Source: Sphingobacteriales bacterium 39-19 (lineage in GTDB: Bacteria > Bacteroidota > Bacteroidia > Chitinophagales > Chitinophagaceae). From it: a stretch of DNA of 64,000 nucleotides. Below the pieces are notes generated by a model. It made no database searches and was not told the origin of the DNA. It saw only the letters and a list, made by a program, of their open reading frames with translations. Location: positions 62,001 through 126,000 of the forward strand of contig MKTX01000009.1 of assembly GCA_001898465.1 (NCBI GenBank), in the 5' to 3' direction. Positions 53,211 to 61,926 of the stretch are shown here, in pieces (position 1 is the first letter of the stretch; every line of letters starts with the position of its first letter). Made by a program: the position numbers and the translations under genes.

Positions 53211-54413
53211 ATGCTAAATAGGATAGAAGATGCCATTACAGATATTCAAAATGGTAAAATGGTTATTGTGGTTGATGATGAAAACCGTGAAAATGAAGGT
53301 GATTTTGTAATTGCTGCCCGCCATGCAACGCCCGATAACATTAATTTTATGAGTAAATACGGGCGGGGATTAATATGTACACCCCTTACCGAAGAACGCT
53401 GTGCAGAGCTGAACCTGCAGGCCATGGTGAATAATAATACTTCATTGCATGAAACTGCATTTACAGTAAGTATCGATCTGCTGGGCCATGGCTGCACTAC
53501 CGGAATATCGGCACATGACCGTTCAAAAACAATTCTTGCACTTATTGACCCGGGAACAAAACCCGAAGACCTGGGCCGCCCGGGCCATATATTTCCATTA
53601 AAAGCAAAAAAAGGCGGCGTGCTGAGGCGTGCCGGACATACTGAAGCGACTATTGACTTAGCCCGGCTGGCCGGGTACGAACCTGCCGGTGTATTGGTAG
53701 AAATTATGAATGAAGATGGCAGTATGGCTAGGCTTCCTCAACTTTTTGAAATTGCAAATAAATATGACCTTAAAATTATTTCTATCGAAGATTTAATTGA
53801 ATACCGTTTAAAAACCGAAAGTTTAATTGAGGAAGAAGTTACCGTGAGCTTGCCTACAAAATATGGAAATTTTGAACTCACCGCTTTTAGGCAAACCAAT
53901 ACCGGCGATATACACCTGGCATTAAAAAAAGGAAAATGGGCAATTGATGAACCCATCCTAGTAAGGGTACATAGTAGCTGTATTACCGGTGATATACTGG
54001 GATCTTTACGTTGCGATTGCGGTGACCAGTTGCACGATGCGATGAAGATGATAGAGCAGGAAGGTAAGGGCCTTATCCTTTATATGAACCAGGAGGGAAG
54101 GGGCATAGGCTTACTCAATAAATTAAAAGCTTACAAACTGCAGGAACAAGGTCTTGATACCGTGGAAGCCAATATAAAGCTGGGTTTTGGCATGGATGAC
54201 CGGGATTATGGCGTAGGTGCACAAATACTTCGCCACTTGGGTATTTCTAAAATGCGGCTGATGAGTAATAACCCTAAAAAAAGAGCCGGCCTGCTGGGTT
54301 ACGGATTAGAAATAGTAGAAACCGTTCCGGTAGAAATAAAACCCAATACACATAACGAAAAATACCTGGCCACCAAGCGGGATAAAATGGGACACCATAT
54401 ACTAAAAGGATAA
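53211..54413 (+). CDS. ribBA: Bifunctional DHBP synthase / GTP cyclohydrolase II
   Basis: A 400-residue cytoplasmic enzyme starting both branches of riboflavin synthesis. The RibB half (1-200) has RENEGDF at 26-32, [13 protein letters not shown] and RRAGHTEA with His143. It makes dihydroxybutanone phosphate from ribulose 5-phosphate. The RibA half (about 205-398) has zinc ligands Cys257, Cys268 and Cys270, spaced as in E. coli RibA, plus QEGRGIGL and the catalytic Tyr308 in KAYKLQ. It opens the GTP ring. Both halves look active. It stands alone with its own -7 element; other rib genes are not in the window. Confidence 0.96.
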   Translation: MLNRIEDAITDIQNGKMVIVVDDENRENEGDFVIAARHATPDNINFMSKYGRGLICTPLTEERCAELNLQAMVNNNTSLHETAFTVSIDLLGHGCTTGISAHDRSKTILALIDPGTKPEDLGRPGHIFPLKAKKGGVLRRAGHTEATIDLARLAGYEPAGVLVEIMNEDGSMARLPQLFEIANKYDLKIISIEDLIEYRLKTESLIEEEVTVSLPTKYGNFELTAFRQTNTGDIHLALKKGKWAIDEPILVRVHSSCITGDILGSLRCDCGDQLHDAMKMIEQEGKGLILYMNQEGRGIGLLNKLKAYKLQEQGLDTVEANIKLGFGMDDRDYGVGAQILRHLGISKMRLMSNNPKKRAGLLGYGLEIVETVPVEIKPNTHNEKYLATKRDKMGHHILKG

Positions 54414-54542
54414 CCTGTTGGTAAGAAACCTCGTTATTCAAAAAACCGAAAAAACTTTTTTACCGGGTATGATTTTAAAAGAAATTAATTTTTGAGCCGT
54501 TGTAACATTTTTCGATTGGTAGGGGATTTCGTTTTTTTTAAA

Positions 54543-55280
54543 TTACTGCAAACTTTTTCTTTTTAATTTTTTTGACAGCTGTAAAGAATGCCGCAAAGAA
54601 TTTGTATTATTCCAATCGCCATGTGAAATAATAATATATTTTGAAACTGGATACTTAATTATCACTTTTTTTAAAGTAGTTGCATACTCCTGGATATTTC
54701 CATCACCTAAATAACCCAAATCTTTGGCATCGGCAGCTTTTACCAGGCAGCCGGCATACAGCATTTTCTCCTGCTTACACCATATTACAATGTTATCCGA
54801 AGTATGGCCTGGCCCGGGGTAATAAGTTTCTAAAGTATATTGACCTGCCTGAAATGCAGTGTCCTGGTAAATTATATTTTCAGCTCTTTTTTTATTATTG
54901 ATTTTACTTAATTCATCGGTAAGATAAGTGGTGTAAGTCTTAATACCCTTTTGCCTGTAATATTCCAGGCCGGCAGTTTTGTCGCTATGCCAATGGGTTG
55001 CAATACACAGGGTAACTTCTTTGTTGTGTTTTGTTTTTATGCTATCCAGCAAAGGTTGAAACTGGGTTGTGTCCCAGGGTGTATCAAGCATTACAACCCC
55101 ATTGTTAGTAATAATATACATCCCGTTGGCAGGTACTTGTGTATTTTGGTAGCTATTATATGTGGTGTAAACATAAAAATCACCGGTTACATGCGAAATA
55201 CTCAACTTTGTTTTTATTTCCTGTGCAAAAGAATTTGTAAACGAAAAAATAAACAGGATGCTTAAAAAATATCTGTACAT
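54543..55280 (-). CDS. Subclass B1 metallo-beta-lactamase
   Basis: A 245-residue periplasmic protein with a signal peptide (to about Ala19). All B1 zinc ligands are present: His96, His98 and Asp100 (THWHSD), His159 (GPGHTSDN), Cys178 (AGCLVK) and His220 (SHGDW). The substrate-binding Lys181, three residues after the cysteine, and Asn195 (GDGN) also match B1 enzymes. It should hydrolyse beta-lactams including carbapenems, as the chromosomal B1 enzymes of environmental Bacteroidota do; activity is not shown. There are no mobile elements nearby, so it looks intrinsic. Its distance from known named enzymes cannot be judged here. Confidence 0.9.
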   Translation of the reverse strand: MYRYFLSILFIFSFTNSFAQEIKTKLSISHVTGDFYVYTTYNSYQNTQVPANGMYIITNNGVVMLDTPWDTTQFQPLLDSIKTKHNKEVTLCIATHWHSDKTAGLEYYRQKGIKTYTTYLTDELSKINNKKRAENIIYQDTAFQAGQYTLETYYPGPGHTSDNIVIWCKQEKMLYAGCLVKAADAKDLGYLGDGNIQEYATTLKKVIIKYPVSKYIIISHGDWNNTNSLRHSLQLSKKLKRKSLQ

Positions 55281-55410
55281 TATTTATTGGATGAATGATG
55301 TGATCATTAAAATTACGAATTGTGCTAAAAGTTTTCAAAGGATTTCAATGTAAAGAGGCTTATTCATTTATTTCGGTTACTGAATTTTTAATCCATTGTT
55401 TTGAAAATAT

Positions 55411-55435
55411 AAAAAAAGCCGGTAAAAACCGGCTT
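55411..55435 (-). terminator. Terminator of the first isocitrate dehydrogenase gene
   Basis: An 8-bp stem (AAGCCGGT/ACCGGCTT on +) with a 4-base loop is followed by a run of T on the - strand. It is 18 bases past the stop codon. Confidence 0.85.
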
Positions 55436-55452
55436 ATCAAATGGTTGAAATA

Positions 55453-56685
55453 TTATTGGCCAATTTTCTTTTTTAAGCCGGCATCAATAGCATCTAAAAA
55501 GGCTTCGGTATTTAAATAATGCTCACCTTCTTTTACATTATTACCATGTATGCATACTGCCAAATCTTTTGTCATTTTACCGGATTCAACTGTTTCTATA
55601 CAAACATTTTCCAGGGCGTTACAAAATTCGATGAGTGGTTGGTTGTCGTCGAGTTTTCCCCTAAAGGCCAATCCTCTTGTCCATGCAAAAATAGATGCAA
55701 TGGGATTTGTGCTGGTGGGTTTACCTTGCTGGTGGTTACGGTAATGGCGGGTTACTGTACCATGCGCTGCTTCAGCTTCCATGGTTTTTCCATCTGGTGT
55801 CACCAAAACGGAAGTCATTAAACCCAGTGAACCAAAACCCTGGGCAATGGTATCGCTCTGCACATCGCCATCGTAATTTTTACAAGCCCATACAAAATTG
55901 CCATTCCATTTTAAGGCACTCGCAACCATATCATCAATTAAGCGATGTTCATAAACGATACCTGCTTTTAGGAACCCGTCTTTAAATTCATTGTTATATA
56001 CTTCTTCAAAAATATCTTTAAAGCGGCCATCGTATTTTTTTAAGATGGTATTTTTTGTAGAAAGGTAGAGTGGCCATTTTTTGCTCAATGCCATATTGAA
56101 ACAACTCCGTGCAAATCCGTATATACTCTCATCCGTATTATACATAGAGAGCGCTACGCCATCTCCTTTAAAATCGTACACTTCAAAAACCTGGGCGGCG
56201 CCGCCATCTTCAGGAGTAAAAGTCATCGTTAATTTTCCCTTTCCTTTTATTACGGTATCGGTGGCCCGGTACTGGTCGCCAAATGCATGCCGGCCTACAA
56301 TGATGGGTGCATCCCAATTGGTTACAAGCCGGGGAATGTTTTTTATTACGATGGGTTCCCGGAACACAGTACCATCTAAAATATTACGGATGGTTCCATT
56401 GGGGCTCTTCCACATTTGTTTTAATGAAAATTCTTTTACCCGGGCTTCATCGGGTGTGATGGTAGCACATTTAATACCCACACCATGTTTTTTGATGGCA
56501 TTGGCTGCATCAATGGTTACCTGGTCGTTGGTTGCATCCCGGTGTTCAATACCCAGGTCGTAATATTCAATAGGCACTTCCAGGTAGGGAAGTATCAGTT
56601 TGTCTTTAATAAAACTCCAGATGATTCTTGTCATTTCATCACCATCCAGTTCTACCACAGGGTTTGCTACTTTAATTTTTGCCAT
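55453..56685 (-). CDS. icd: NADP-dependent isocitrate dehydrogenase, dimeric (eukaryote-like) subfamily
   Basis: A 410-residue TCA-cycle enzyme converting isocitrate to 2-oxoglutarate with NADP. The N-terminus ([13 protein letters not shown]), [20 protein letters not shown] near residues 93-100 (substrate loop), and [14 protein letters not shown] all mark the homodimeric subfamily II that includes mitochondrial IDH2. It lies 47 bases downstream of a second icd gene of a different subfamily and on the same strand, so the two may be co-transcribed. A terminator follows. Confidence 0.95.
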   Translation of the reverse strand: MAKIKVANPVVELDGDEMTRIIWSFIKDKLILPYLEVPIEYYDLGIEHRDATNDQVTIDAANAIKKHGVGIKCATITPDEARVKEFSLKQMWKSPNGTIRNILDGTVFREPIVIKNIPRLVTNWDAPIIVGRHAFGDQYRATDTVIKGKGKLTMTFTPEDGGAAQVFEVYDFKGDGVALSMYNTDESIYGFARSCFNMALSKKWPLYLSTKNTILKKYDGRFKDIFEEVYNNEFKDGFLKAGIVYEHRLIDDMVASALKWNGNFVWACKNYDGDVQSDTIAQGFGSLGLMTSVLVTPDGKTMEAEAAHGTVTRHYRNHQQGKPTSTNPIASIFAWTRGLAFRGKLDDNQPLIEFCNALENVCIETVESGKMTKDLAVCIHGNNVKEGEHYLNTEAFLDAIDAGLKKKIGQ

Positions 56686-56732
56686 ATTTTTATTTGTTTC
56701 TTAAATTTAAAATGAATGTAAAATATTTTGGT

Positions 56733-58043
56733 TTATAAGCTGGAACTTTTCTTAAGTTGACCATCGCCGGTAAACATCCCCATATTGGCAATTACCTCGT
56801 TTCCAAATTCACTGGTTTTAAGCAAGGTGGCGCCTGTCATTAAATTATAAAAATCGATGGTTACGGTTTTTCGCATAATGGTGGCCTGTAGTGCCGTTGT
56901 AATAATTTCGGCGGCTTCTTTCCAGCCAATATAATCAAGGAGCATGCAGCCACTTAAAATGACAGATGAAGGATTCATACTATCCGTGCCTGCAAATTTG
57001 GGAGCGGTACCATGTGTTGCTTCAAATACGGCATACCCTGTTTTAAAATTAATATTTGCGCCGGGTGCAATGCCAATTCCTCCTACTTCGGCGGCCAGTG
57101 CATCAGAAATATAATCTCCATTCAGGTTGAGAGTGGCAACTACTGAAAAATCGTTGGGTGCAATTAAGATTTGTTGTAAAAAGTTATCAGCAATCATATC
57201 TTTCACTAATAATTTACCGGAACTTAAGGCTTCTCTTTGTACTTCATTTGCATGCGCTTCTCCTTTTTCTTTTTTTAGTGTATCCCACTCATCCCAGGTA
57301 AAAGTATATTCACCAAATTCTTGCCGGGCTACTTCATACCCCCAGTTTTTAAAGCCTCCTTCCGTAAATTTCATGATATTGCCTTTATGCACAAGGGTGA
57401 CTGAGGGGAGTTTATTTTCTAATGCATATTCAATGGCAGCACGAACCAATCTTTTGCTTCCCTGGTTTGATACCGGCTTTACCCCATAGCTGGAGTCGCC
57501 GGGAAAACGAATGTTTTTGACACCCATTTCTTCAATCAGGAATTTCTCAAACTTTTGGGCTTCTGCACTACCTGCTTTCCATTCGATGCCCGCATATATA
57601 TCTTCGGTATTTTCTCTAAAAATCACCATATCCACTTTTTCAGGATGTACAACGGGCGAGGGTACCCCTTTAAACCATTTTACCGGCCTTACACAGGCAT
57701 ACAAATCGAGATCCTGCCGCATAGCTACATTTAAAGATCGAATACCGCCTCCAATGGGAGTTGTGAGCGGCCCTTTGATAGACACCATAAATTCCCGGGC
57801 AGTTTGTAAAGTTGCTGCCGGTAACCATTCTCCTGTTTGCTTAAATGCCTTTTCACCCGCCAGCATTTCTTTCCATTCAATTTTACGCTCACTGCCATAA
57901 GCTTTTTCTACAGCAGTATTAAAAACTTTTTCAGCTACTTTCCAAATTTCGGGGCCAATCCCATCTCCTTCAATAAAGGGTATAATGGGATTATTGGGTA
58001 TTATTAATTTACCATCTTTTCCCATTGTTATTTTACTGGCCAT
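56733..58043 (-). CDS. icd: NADP-dependent isocitrate dehydrogenase, E. coli Icd-type
   Basis: A 436-residue isocitrate dehydrogenase of the bacterial subfamily [15 protein letters not shown] is near 22-35, and [28 protein letters not shown] carries the substrate serine and arginines. [27 protein letters not shown] and [13 protein letters not shown] complete the pattern. It would make NADPH and 2-oxoglutarate as its neighbour does. Having both subfamilies side by side is unusual. A -7 element lies at 58078-58085. Isocitrate dehydrogenase is favoured over isopropylmalate dehydrogenase because of length and the SxxN-type loop. Confidence 0.94.
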   Translation of the reverse strand: MASKITMGKDGKLIIPNNPIIPFIEGDGIGPEIWKVAEKVFNTAVEKAYGSERKIEWKEMLAGEKAFKQTGEWLPAATLQTAREFMVSIKGPLTTPIGGGIRSLNVAMRQDLDLYACVRPVKWFKGVPSPVVHPEKVDMVIFRENTEDIYAGIEWKAGSAEAQKFEKFLIEEMGVKNIRFPGDSSYGVKPVSNQGSKRLVRAAIEYALENKLPSVTLVHKGNIMKFTEGGFKNWGYEVARQEFGEYTFTWDEWDTLKKEKGEAHANEVQREALSSGKLLVKDMIADNFLQQILIAPNDFSVVATLNLNGDYISDALAAEVGGIGIAPGANINFKTGYAVFEATHGTAPKFAGTDSMNPSSVILSGCMLLDYIGWKEAAEIITTALQATIMRKTVTIDFYNLMTGATLLKTSEFGNEVIANMGMFTGDGQLKKSSSL

Positions 58044-58077
58044 ATGATTTCTTTTTGATACCGGTTTTAAAGAGCCG

Positions 58078-58085
58078 CAAAAGTA
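58078..58085 (-). promoter_or_regulatory. Promoter -7 element (TAnnTTTG) of the icd pair
   Basis: On the - strand TACTTTTG matches all fixed positions and lies 34 bases before the start of the Icd-type gene. It may drive both icd genes. Confidence 0.43.
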
Positions 58086-58160
58086 CTAATTCATTTTACC
58101 AAATAAAAACGCTTTTCAGGAACACTAAGAATTTTTATTTTTTATAGACCCATTAAATTA

Positions 58161-58188
58161 AATAACCCCCAACGAATTGGGGGTTATT
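58161..58188 (-). terminator. Terminator of the modular lipoprotein gene
   Basis: A perfect 12-bp stem (AATAACCCCCAA/TTGGGGGTTATT) with a CGAA loop, 25 bases past the stop at 58214. The following - strand sequence is T-rich but not a pure T run. Confidence 0.75.
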
Positions 58189-58213
58189 ATGACAACTAAT
58201 TGAACCTAATCAA

Positions 58214-60019
58214 TTAGTACGTTCGCCGAACCCTGAAATTAGAGCTGACAATATAAGTTGCTGATGTTGTGTTTCCGGTAAATGTTCCTGTAAAGTTACC
58301 GGCAATAAAGCTTCCGATGGCACCCAGTTCAGTAATATTAACATTTATTAAACCTACGGGTGTTAGTTGTTCGCCAATAGTAGTAGGCGGTAAAAATTTC
58401 ACCAGGTTTTGTGTACTGTTCAGGGCAATATTAGCTTTAACAAAAACCAGGTTTGTTTCATAATTATTGGCCACACTATAGCCGCTGATTCCAATATCTG
58501 CATTATTGGTACCATTATAAGCTACGTGTTCCGATAAGCTATCAGTAGGTGCTGTAAGGTTATAGGTTGTGCCATTAATATTCATATTCCAATATTGTTG
58601 TGTAGATATTCCACAAGCTTGTAACGTAGCCATATTATTTGCTCCGGCATGAATATTTACTGTTACCGGCAGGCTTTGCTCTCCACCAGCAATATCTTCA
58701 GCAATAAAAACTACATTTTCAGGCCCGTCACATAGCAGGTAATGCCAGCTATAATGCCCGTTTGTAATAGGAATTATATTAAATCCGGATGGGGAATGGA
58801 TAAACATGCGCCCGTGAATAACCGCTGCATTGCTGCAATTGGTAACCGTGCCTTCCACATTGGCTGTAAGGGTTGGCGAAGGTGAAATAATAATATCACC
58901 CAGTGAAAGGGCTGTAGTACCGGTAGTAAAAATTTGTGTGTACACCGGTTGGCCACAATTATGATCACTAAAAACTTCCATTTTTAATTGGGTATTAGAA
59001 AATACAGCTCCTGATACATAGCCGGAAGAATCGGTGTAACCGTAAGATGCCATTTGAGGATTACTGACAACGCTTATTTTTACCCAGGCATGCGGCACGG
59101 CTTCACCGGCTGTATTTTTAATGGTCATACTCAATTGAATATAGTTGGCAGGCATATCGCAATTCCAGAATGAAAAATGGCTAACATCGCCTACATATTC
59201 ATTACCTGTTTTCAAGGCGCTTCCTTCTTCAATCCACAATCCTTTTGCTTCATCAAAATGCCAAAGCTTAATACTGGCAGGCGCCGATGACAAAAGTGAA
59301 GCGGGTAAAGGAAAATGTACGGTTGCTTTTTTACCGGAAGTTATTTGTAATTTTTCGCCAGTTGCCCCGGTGAGTTCAACAGCAGCCATGCCATAGGTAG
59401 TAAGTAATTGCATATTATTATCTGAATTGATGGCCCTTAAATCACCGGGCATTTCGCTATGCAATGCACGGGAACTGGGGTCTATCCAATATGCTGCAAC
59501 CTGTACCGGGCCTGTGTATGCTGCTTGCGTAGTGGCATTGATTACAGCATTTGCCGGGAGTTGGATGCGAAGGCCGCTAGTTGTAGATACTGTGCCTCCC
59601 GAAGCTGCATCAATGGACCCGGCATTTACTTTGGGCAATAATTTCATCCTGAAAAATGCCTGCTTTCCTTCTTCGGCCATAAATGTTTTAATGGCATTAA
59701 AATACCCGGGCATGGTTACCGTTACTACGGCAGCCGTTTTGGTTACTTCTGTGGCGCCAAACTCAAAATAACCAAATTGATTGGTGCTGGTAGTGGCGCT
59801 GCCCAGTTTTACCACAGCCCCAGAAACGGGTAAATTATTTTCATTACTCACAAATCCCGATACGGCAGAAATGGTTACCCGGCTTGTAAAATCAGGTAAA
59901 ACAGGTTCTGTTACCGGATCGGAGCCACTTAAATCTTTTTGGCAGGAAATAAATGATAAAATAATGATTACAGGAAGTAAAAATTTTAAATACTTCTTGA
60001 AGTGATAAATGGATTGCAT
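58214..60019 (-). CDS. Lipoprotein with carboxypeptidase-regulatory-like and further beta domains, unknown function
   Basis: A 601-residue lipoprotein (lipobox cysteine 26, FISC). Residues about 50-125 form a carboxypeptidase-regulatory-like domain (SGFVSNENNLPVSGAVVKLGS). A conserved beta-rich region follows (about 135-290) whose GGTVSTTSGLRIQLPANAVI start recalls ZU5-like folds. Two more regulatory-like beta segments come later (KNTAGEAVPHAWVKI, and VEGTVTNCSNAAV near 395), and the C-terminus is beta-rich. No catalytic motif is visible. It is likely a surface or periplasmic scaffold or adhesin. It lies 79 bases after the GNAT gene and might be the last gene of that operon. Confidence 0.78.
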   Translation of the reverse strand: MQSIYHFKKYLKFLLPVIIILSFISCQKDLSGSDPVTEPVLPDFTSRVTISAVSGFVSNENNLPVSGAVVKLGSATTSTNQFGYFEFGATEVTKTAAVVTVTMPGYFNAIKTFMAEEGKQAFFRMKLLPKVNAGSIDAASGGTVSTTSGLRIQLPANAVINATTQAAYTGPVQVAAYWIDPSSRALHSEMPGDLRAINSDNNMQLLTTYGMAAVELTGATGEKLQITSGKKATVHFPLPASLLSSAPASIKLWHFDEAKGLWIEEGSALKTGNEYVGDVSHFSFWNCDMPANYIQLSMTIKNTAGEAVPHAWVKISVVSNPQMASYGYTDSSGYVSGAVFSNTQLKMEVFSDHNCGQPVYTQIFTTGTTALSLGDIIISPSPTLTANVEGTVTNCSNAAVIHGRMFIHSPSGFNIIPITNGHYSWHYLLCDGPENVVFIAEDIAGGEQSLPVTVNIHAGANNMATLQACGISTQQYWNMNINGTTYNLTAPTDSLSEHVAYNGTNNADIGISGYSVANNYETNLVFVKANIALNSTQNLVKFLPPTTIGEQLTPVGLINVNITELGAIGSFIAGNFTGTFTGNTTSATYIVSSNFRVRRTY

Positions 60020-60098
60020 ATTTACAATTGTTTAATGATGATGGACAGTTTTTTTTATAGATGCCGTCATTATTAAAATTGTTGCCTCAGTCAAAATA

Positions 60099-60560
60099 TT
60101 AAATAGCCAGGCTGCAGTTTATCCATTCATCATCGAATGTGGCATGATATTTTTCATAAAAATGAATAGCAGGCTCATTCCAGTTTAATACCTGCCATAC
60201 AATACCGCTGAATTTTTTCTCTTTTGCAATACGTATCAAAGAATCCATCAGCAGGCTGCCCAGGCCATGGCCTCTCATGTTTTTTGTAACTATAATATCT
60301 TCCAGGTACATACGGCATCCTTTCCAGGTGCTATAGCGTATATACCAAAGCGCAAAACCTTTTACCTGCAGTTGCCCATTTTCTTCCGTTTCGGCTACAA
60401 TAGCTTCCCATACCGGTTTTTCTCCAAACCCAGATTCTATAAAATGATCCATACTTACCGTAACTTCCTGGGGCGCTTTTTCGTACTCGGCTAATTCATT
60501 AATAAGGGTAAACATGGCGGAGCAATCTTTCTTTTGTGCTTTTCTTATTGTTATTTGCAT
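60099..60560 (-). CDS. GNAT-family N-acetyltransferase (SAT-like)
   Basis: A 153-residue cytoplasmic acetyltransferase. The acetyl-CoA loop RGHGLGSLL is near 95-103, preceded by the YLEDIIV strand, and the C-terminal WNEPAIHFYEKYHA segment is typical of the spermidine/diamine N1-acetyltransferase branch. The acceptor amine is therefore perhaps a polyamine, thialysine or another amine. It starts one base after the stop of the duplicated-domain protein, so it is co-transcribed with the OstA-like gene upstream, although a functional link is not obvious. Confidence 0.88.
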   Translation of the reverse strand: MQITIRKAQKKDCSAMFTLINELAEYEKAPQEVTVSMDHFIESGFGEKPVWEAIVAETEENGQLQVKGFALWYIRYSTWKGCRMYLEDIIVTKNMRGHGLGSLLMDSLIRIAKEKKFSGIVWQVLNWNEPAIHFYEKYHATFDDEWINCSLAI

Positions 60561-60561
60561 A

Positions 60562-61926
60562 TCAGGGGCCTTTATAATCGTATCGTATTTTCACCTGGTT
60601 GTTTTGGCTTAAATTGGTATTAATGTAATAAGCCTTTCTAAATTTCCCGTCAATAATTTCAAGTAAAGAAGTATTGGGCGGGATCGCACCCAGGTTATCT
60701 GCTACAAAAATAATATTATTTATTCCCGGTTCCAGTGTAACAGTTAAGAACTGTGGTTTTTTCTTTACTGCAAACCCTTGTACTATCCATTGGTCATTAA
60801 TGCTCAGGCTGATGCTATCGCCATCTTCTACCGCATCGTCCCAAATAGCTAATGTAATTTGAGCCGAATTTAATTTTATACTATCTACCAGTTTGGTTTC
60901 TCTTTCTAAAGCCCGGTCAGTGATTTTGATATTTTTTGGCGGGGGAGGATTCCTGGTGGTTTGCCAGTTGTTTTCTTTTTTTTGAGGGTAATAATATATT
61001 TTGGCTACTATAAAAGTGGCGGAAATATCTGCTTTGTTTGCAAAATTAATGGCAAATTGATCCTGCTCGAATGCCAGGTTTAGTTTGGCTGTATTGGGCG
61101 GCACATGGCCATAGTTATCGGCATAAAAGCAAAGCAGGTTCATGCCGGTATCCAGTTGTATTTCTGCAGTAGGATTTTGTTTGCTTACATCTATTTTGTC
61201 TAAAATAGTTTTACCGTTAAGTGTTACCGATACGGTATCATTATCTACCCGGTTATTATCTGTAAAATGTAAAATACCATGGGCAGACCGTACCTGTATG
61301 CTATCCATAATACCATAGTAAACACCAGACATCCAGGGATATAAAATTTTATCAACCGATTCACTTTTCCAGGGTTCGCTGTTAATTTTATTTAGAACAA
61401 GAGGAGCTTCTTTTAAGGAATCTCTTAGTTGCATAGCCAGGTGGCGAAAGGCATCTGTATAATTTAATAAAGAGGGCATGGTTACGCCATATTTATTCGT
61501 AGGTATCCGCTCTGCCTGTAATGTTTCATAACCCCGATGCTTTTTATATTGAAAAACCCCGTTCAGCATCACCGTCCAGGCACCAATAGAAAAGGGGGTT
61601 TCCTGAACCGGGATTTTATTTCTGCCAATGGCTAAGCTGCCATCGTTTTTTTTTACAAGCAGTAATTCATATGCTCCCGAAAAATTACCATATGTAATTT
61701 TTAATTGGGCAGGATACAATGTATTTTTTTCGGGGTTGGCAATTTGTAAACGTATATGCAGGGAGGCGCTATCGCTTTTATACATTTCCCAGGTACCTGT
61801 ATAAACATTTTTCTGTGCGTTGGCCTGCAGCAAAAAAAATACACATACGAAAATGCAGTATGTACGAGCCGGTATGTAAATGAATTTATTCAAAAAGCTC
61901 CAGTTTGTTTTTTGGCCTGCGGGCAT
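60562..61926 (-). CDS. Exported protein with two copies of a ~79-residue beta domain, unknown function
   Basis: A 454-residue protein with a signal-like segment at about 21-37. The ATG at 61926 lies inside the OstA-like gene (41-base overlap). A TTG at 61893 gives a more typical signal peptide with only an 8-base overlap and may be the true start. I do not recognise the family. Residues about 206-284 and 346-424 are clearly homologous: both run from a DSI motif through S(V/L)(T/S)(L/I)N to a conserved (F)xADNxGxxPPNT ending. The region before them (about 40-140) may be a lipocalin-like or other beta domain. Position after OstA-like and MlaD genes suggests an envelope role (inference). Confidence 0.75.
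   Translation of the reverse strand: MPAGQKTNWSFLNKFIYIPARTYCIFVCVFFLLQANAQKNVYTGTWEMYKSDSASLHIRLQIANPEKNTLYPAQLKITYGNFSGAYELLLVKKNDGSLAIGRNKIPVQETPFSIGAWTVMLNGVFQYKKHRGYETLQAERIPTNKYGVTMPSLLNYTDAFRHLAMQLRDSLKEAPLVLNKINSEPWKSESVDKILYPWMSGVYYGIMDSIQVRSAHGILHFTDNNRVDNDTVSVTLNGKTILDKIDVSKQNPTAEIQLDTGMNLLCFYADNYGHVPPNTAKLNLAFEQDQFAINFANKADISATFIVAKIYYYPQKKENNWQTTRNPPPPKNIKITDRALERETKLVDSIKLNSAQITLAIWDDAVEDGDSISLSINDQWIVQGFAVKKKPQFLTVTLEPGINNIIFVADNLGAIPPNTSLLEIIDGKFRKAYYINTNLSQNNQVKIRYDYKGP
60655..60891 (-). repeat. Second copy of the duplicated ADN-PPNT domain
   Basis: Codons 346-424 of the exported protein. It aligns without large gaps to codons 206-284, sharing DSI, LNI/V strands and ADNxGxxPPNT. 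A proline-rich linker (PPPP near 327-330) precedes it. Confidence 0.7.
61075..61311 (-). repeat. First copy of the duplicated ADN-PPNT domain
   Basis: Codons 206-284 of the exported protein, offset by exactly 140 codons from the second copy. It shares a DSI motif, a VTLN(G) strand and ADNxGxxPPNT. Confidence 0.7.

Noticed and set aside
54543..55280. Glyoxalase II or another MBL-fold hydrolase instead of a beta-lactamase
   Set aside because: The Cys zinc ligand followed by Lys at +3 and the H-C-H pattern are specific to B1 beta-lactamases. Glyoxalases have Asp at the Cys position and extra ligands.
55281..55452. Small + strand protein between the beta-lactamase and icd genes
   Set aside because: The open frame is AT-rich low-complexity sequence that runs over the icd terminator and into the icd gene.
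32195..58103. A TTG 12-14 bases upstream of several -7 elements as a new promoter element
   Set aside because: It occurs before metG, the DPP4-type gene, ribBA and icd but not before kup or purQ. With so few cases and a 3-base word, chance is likely.
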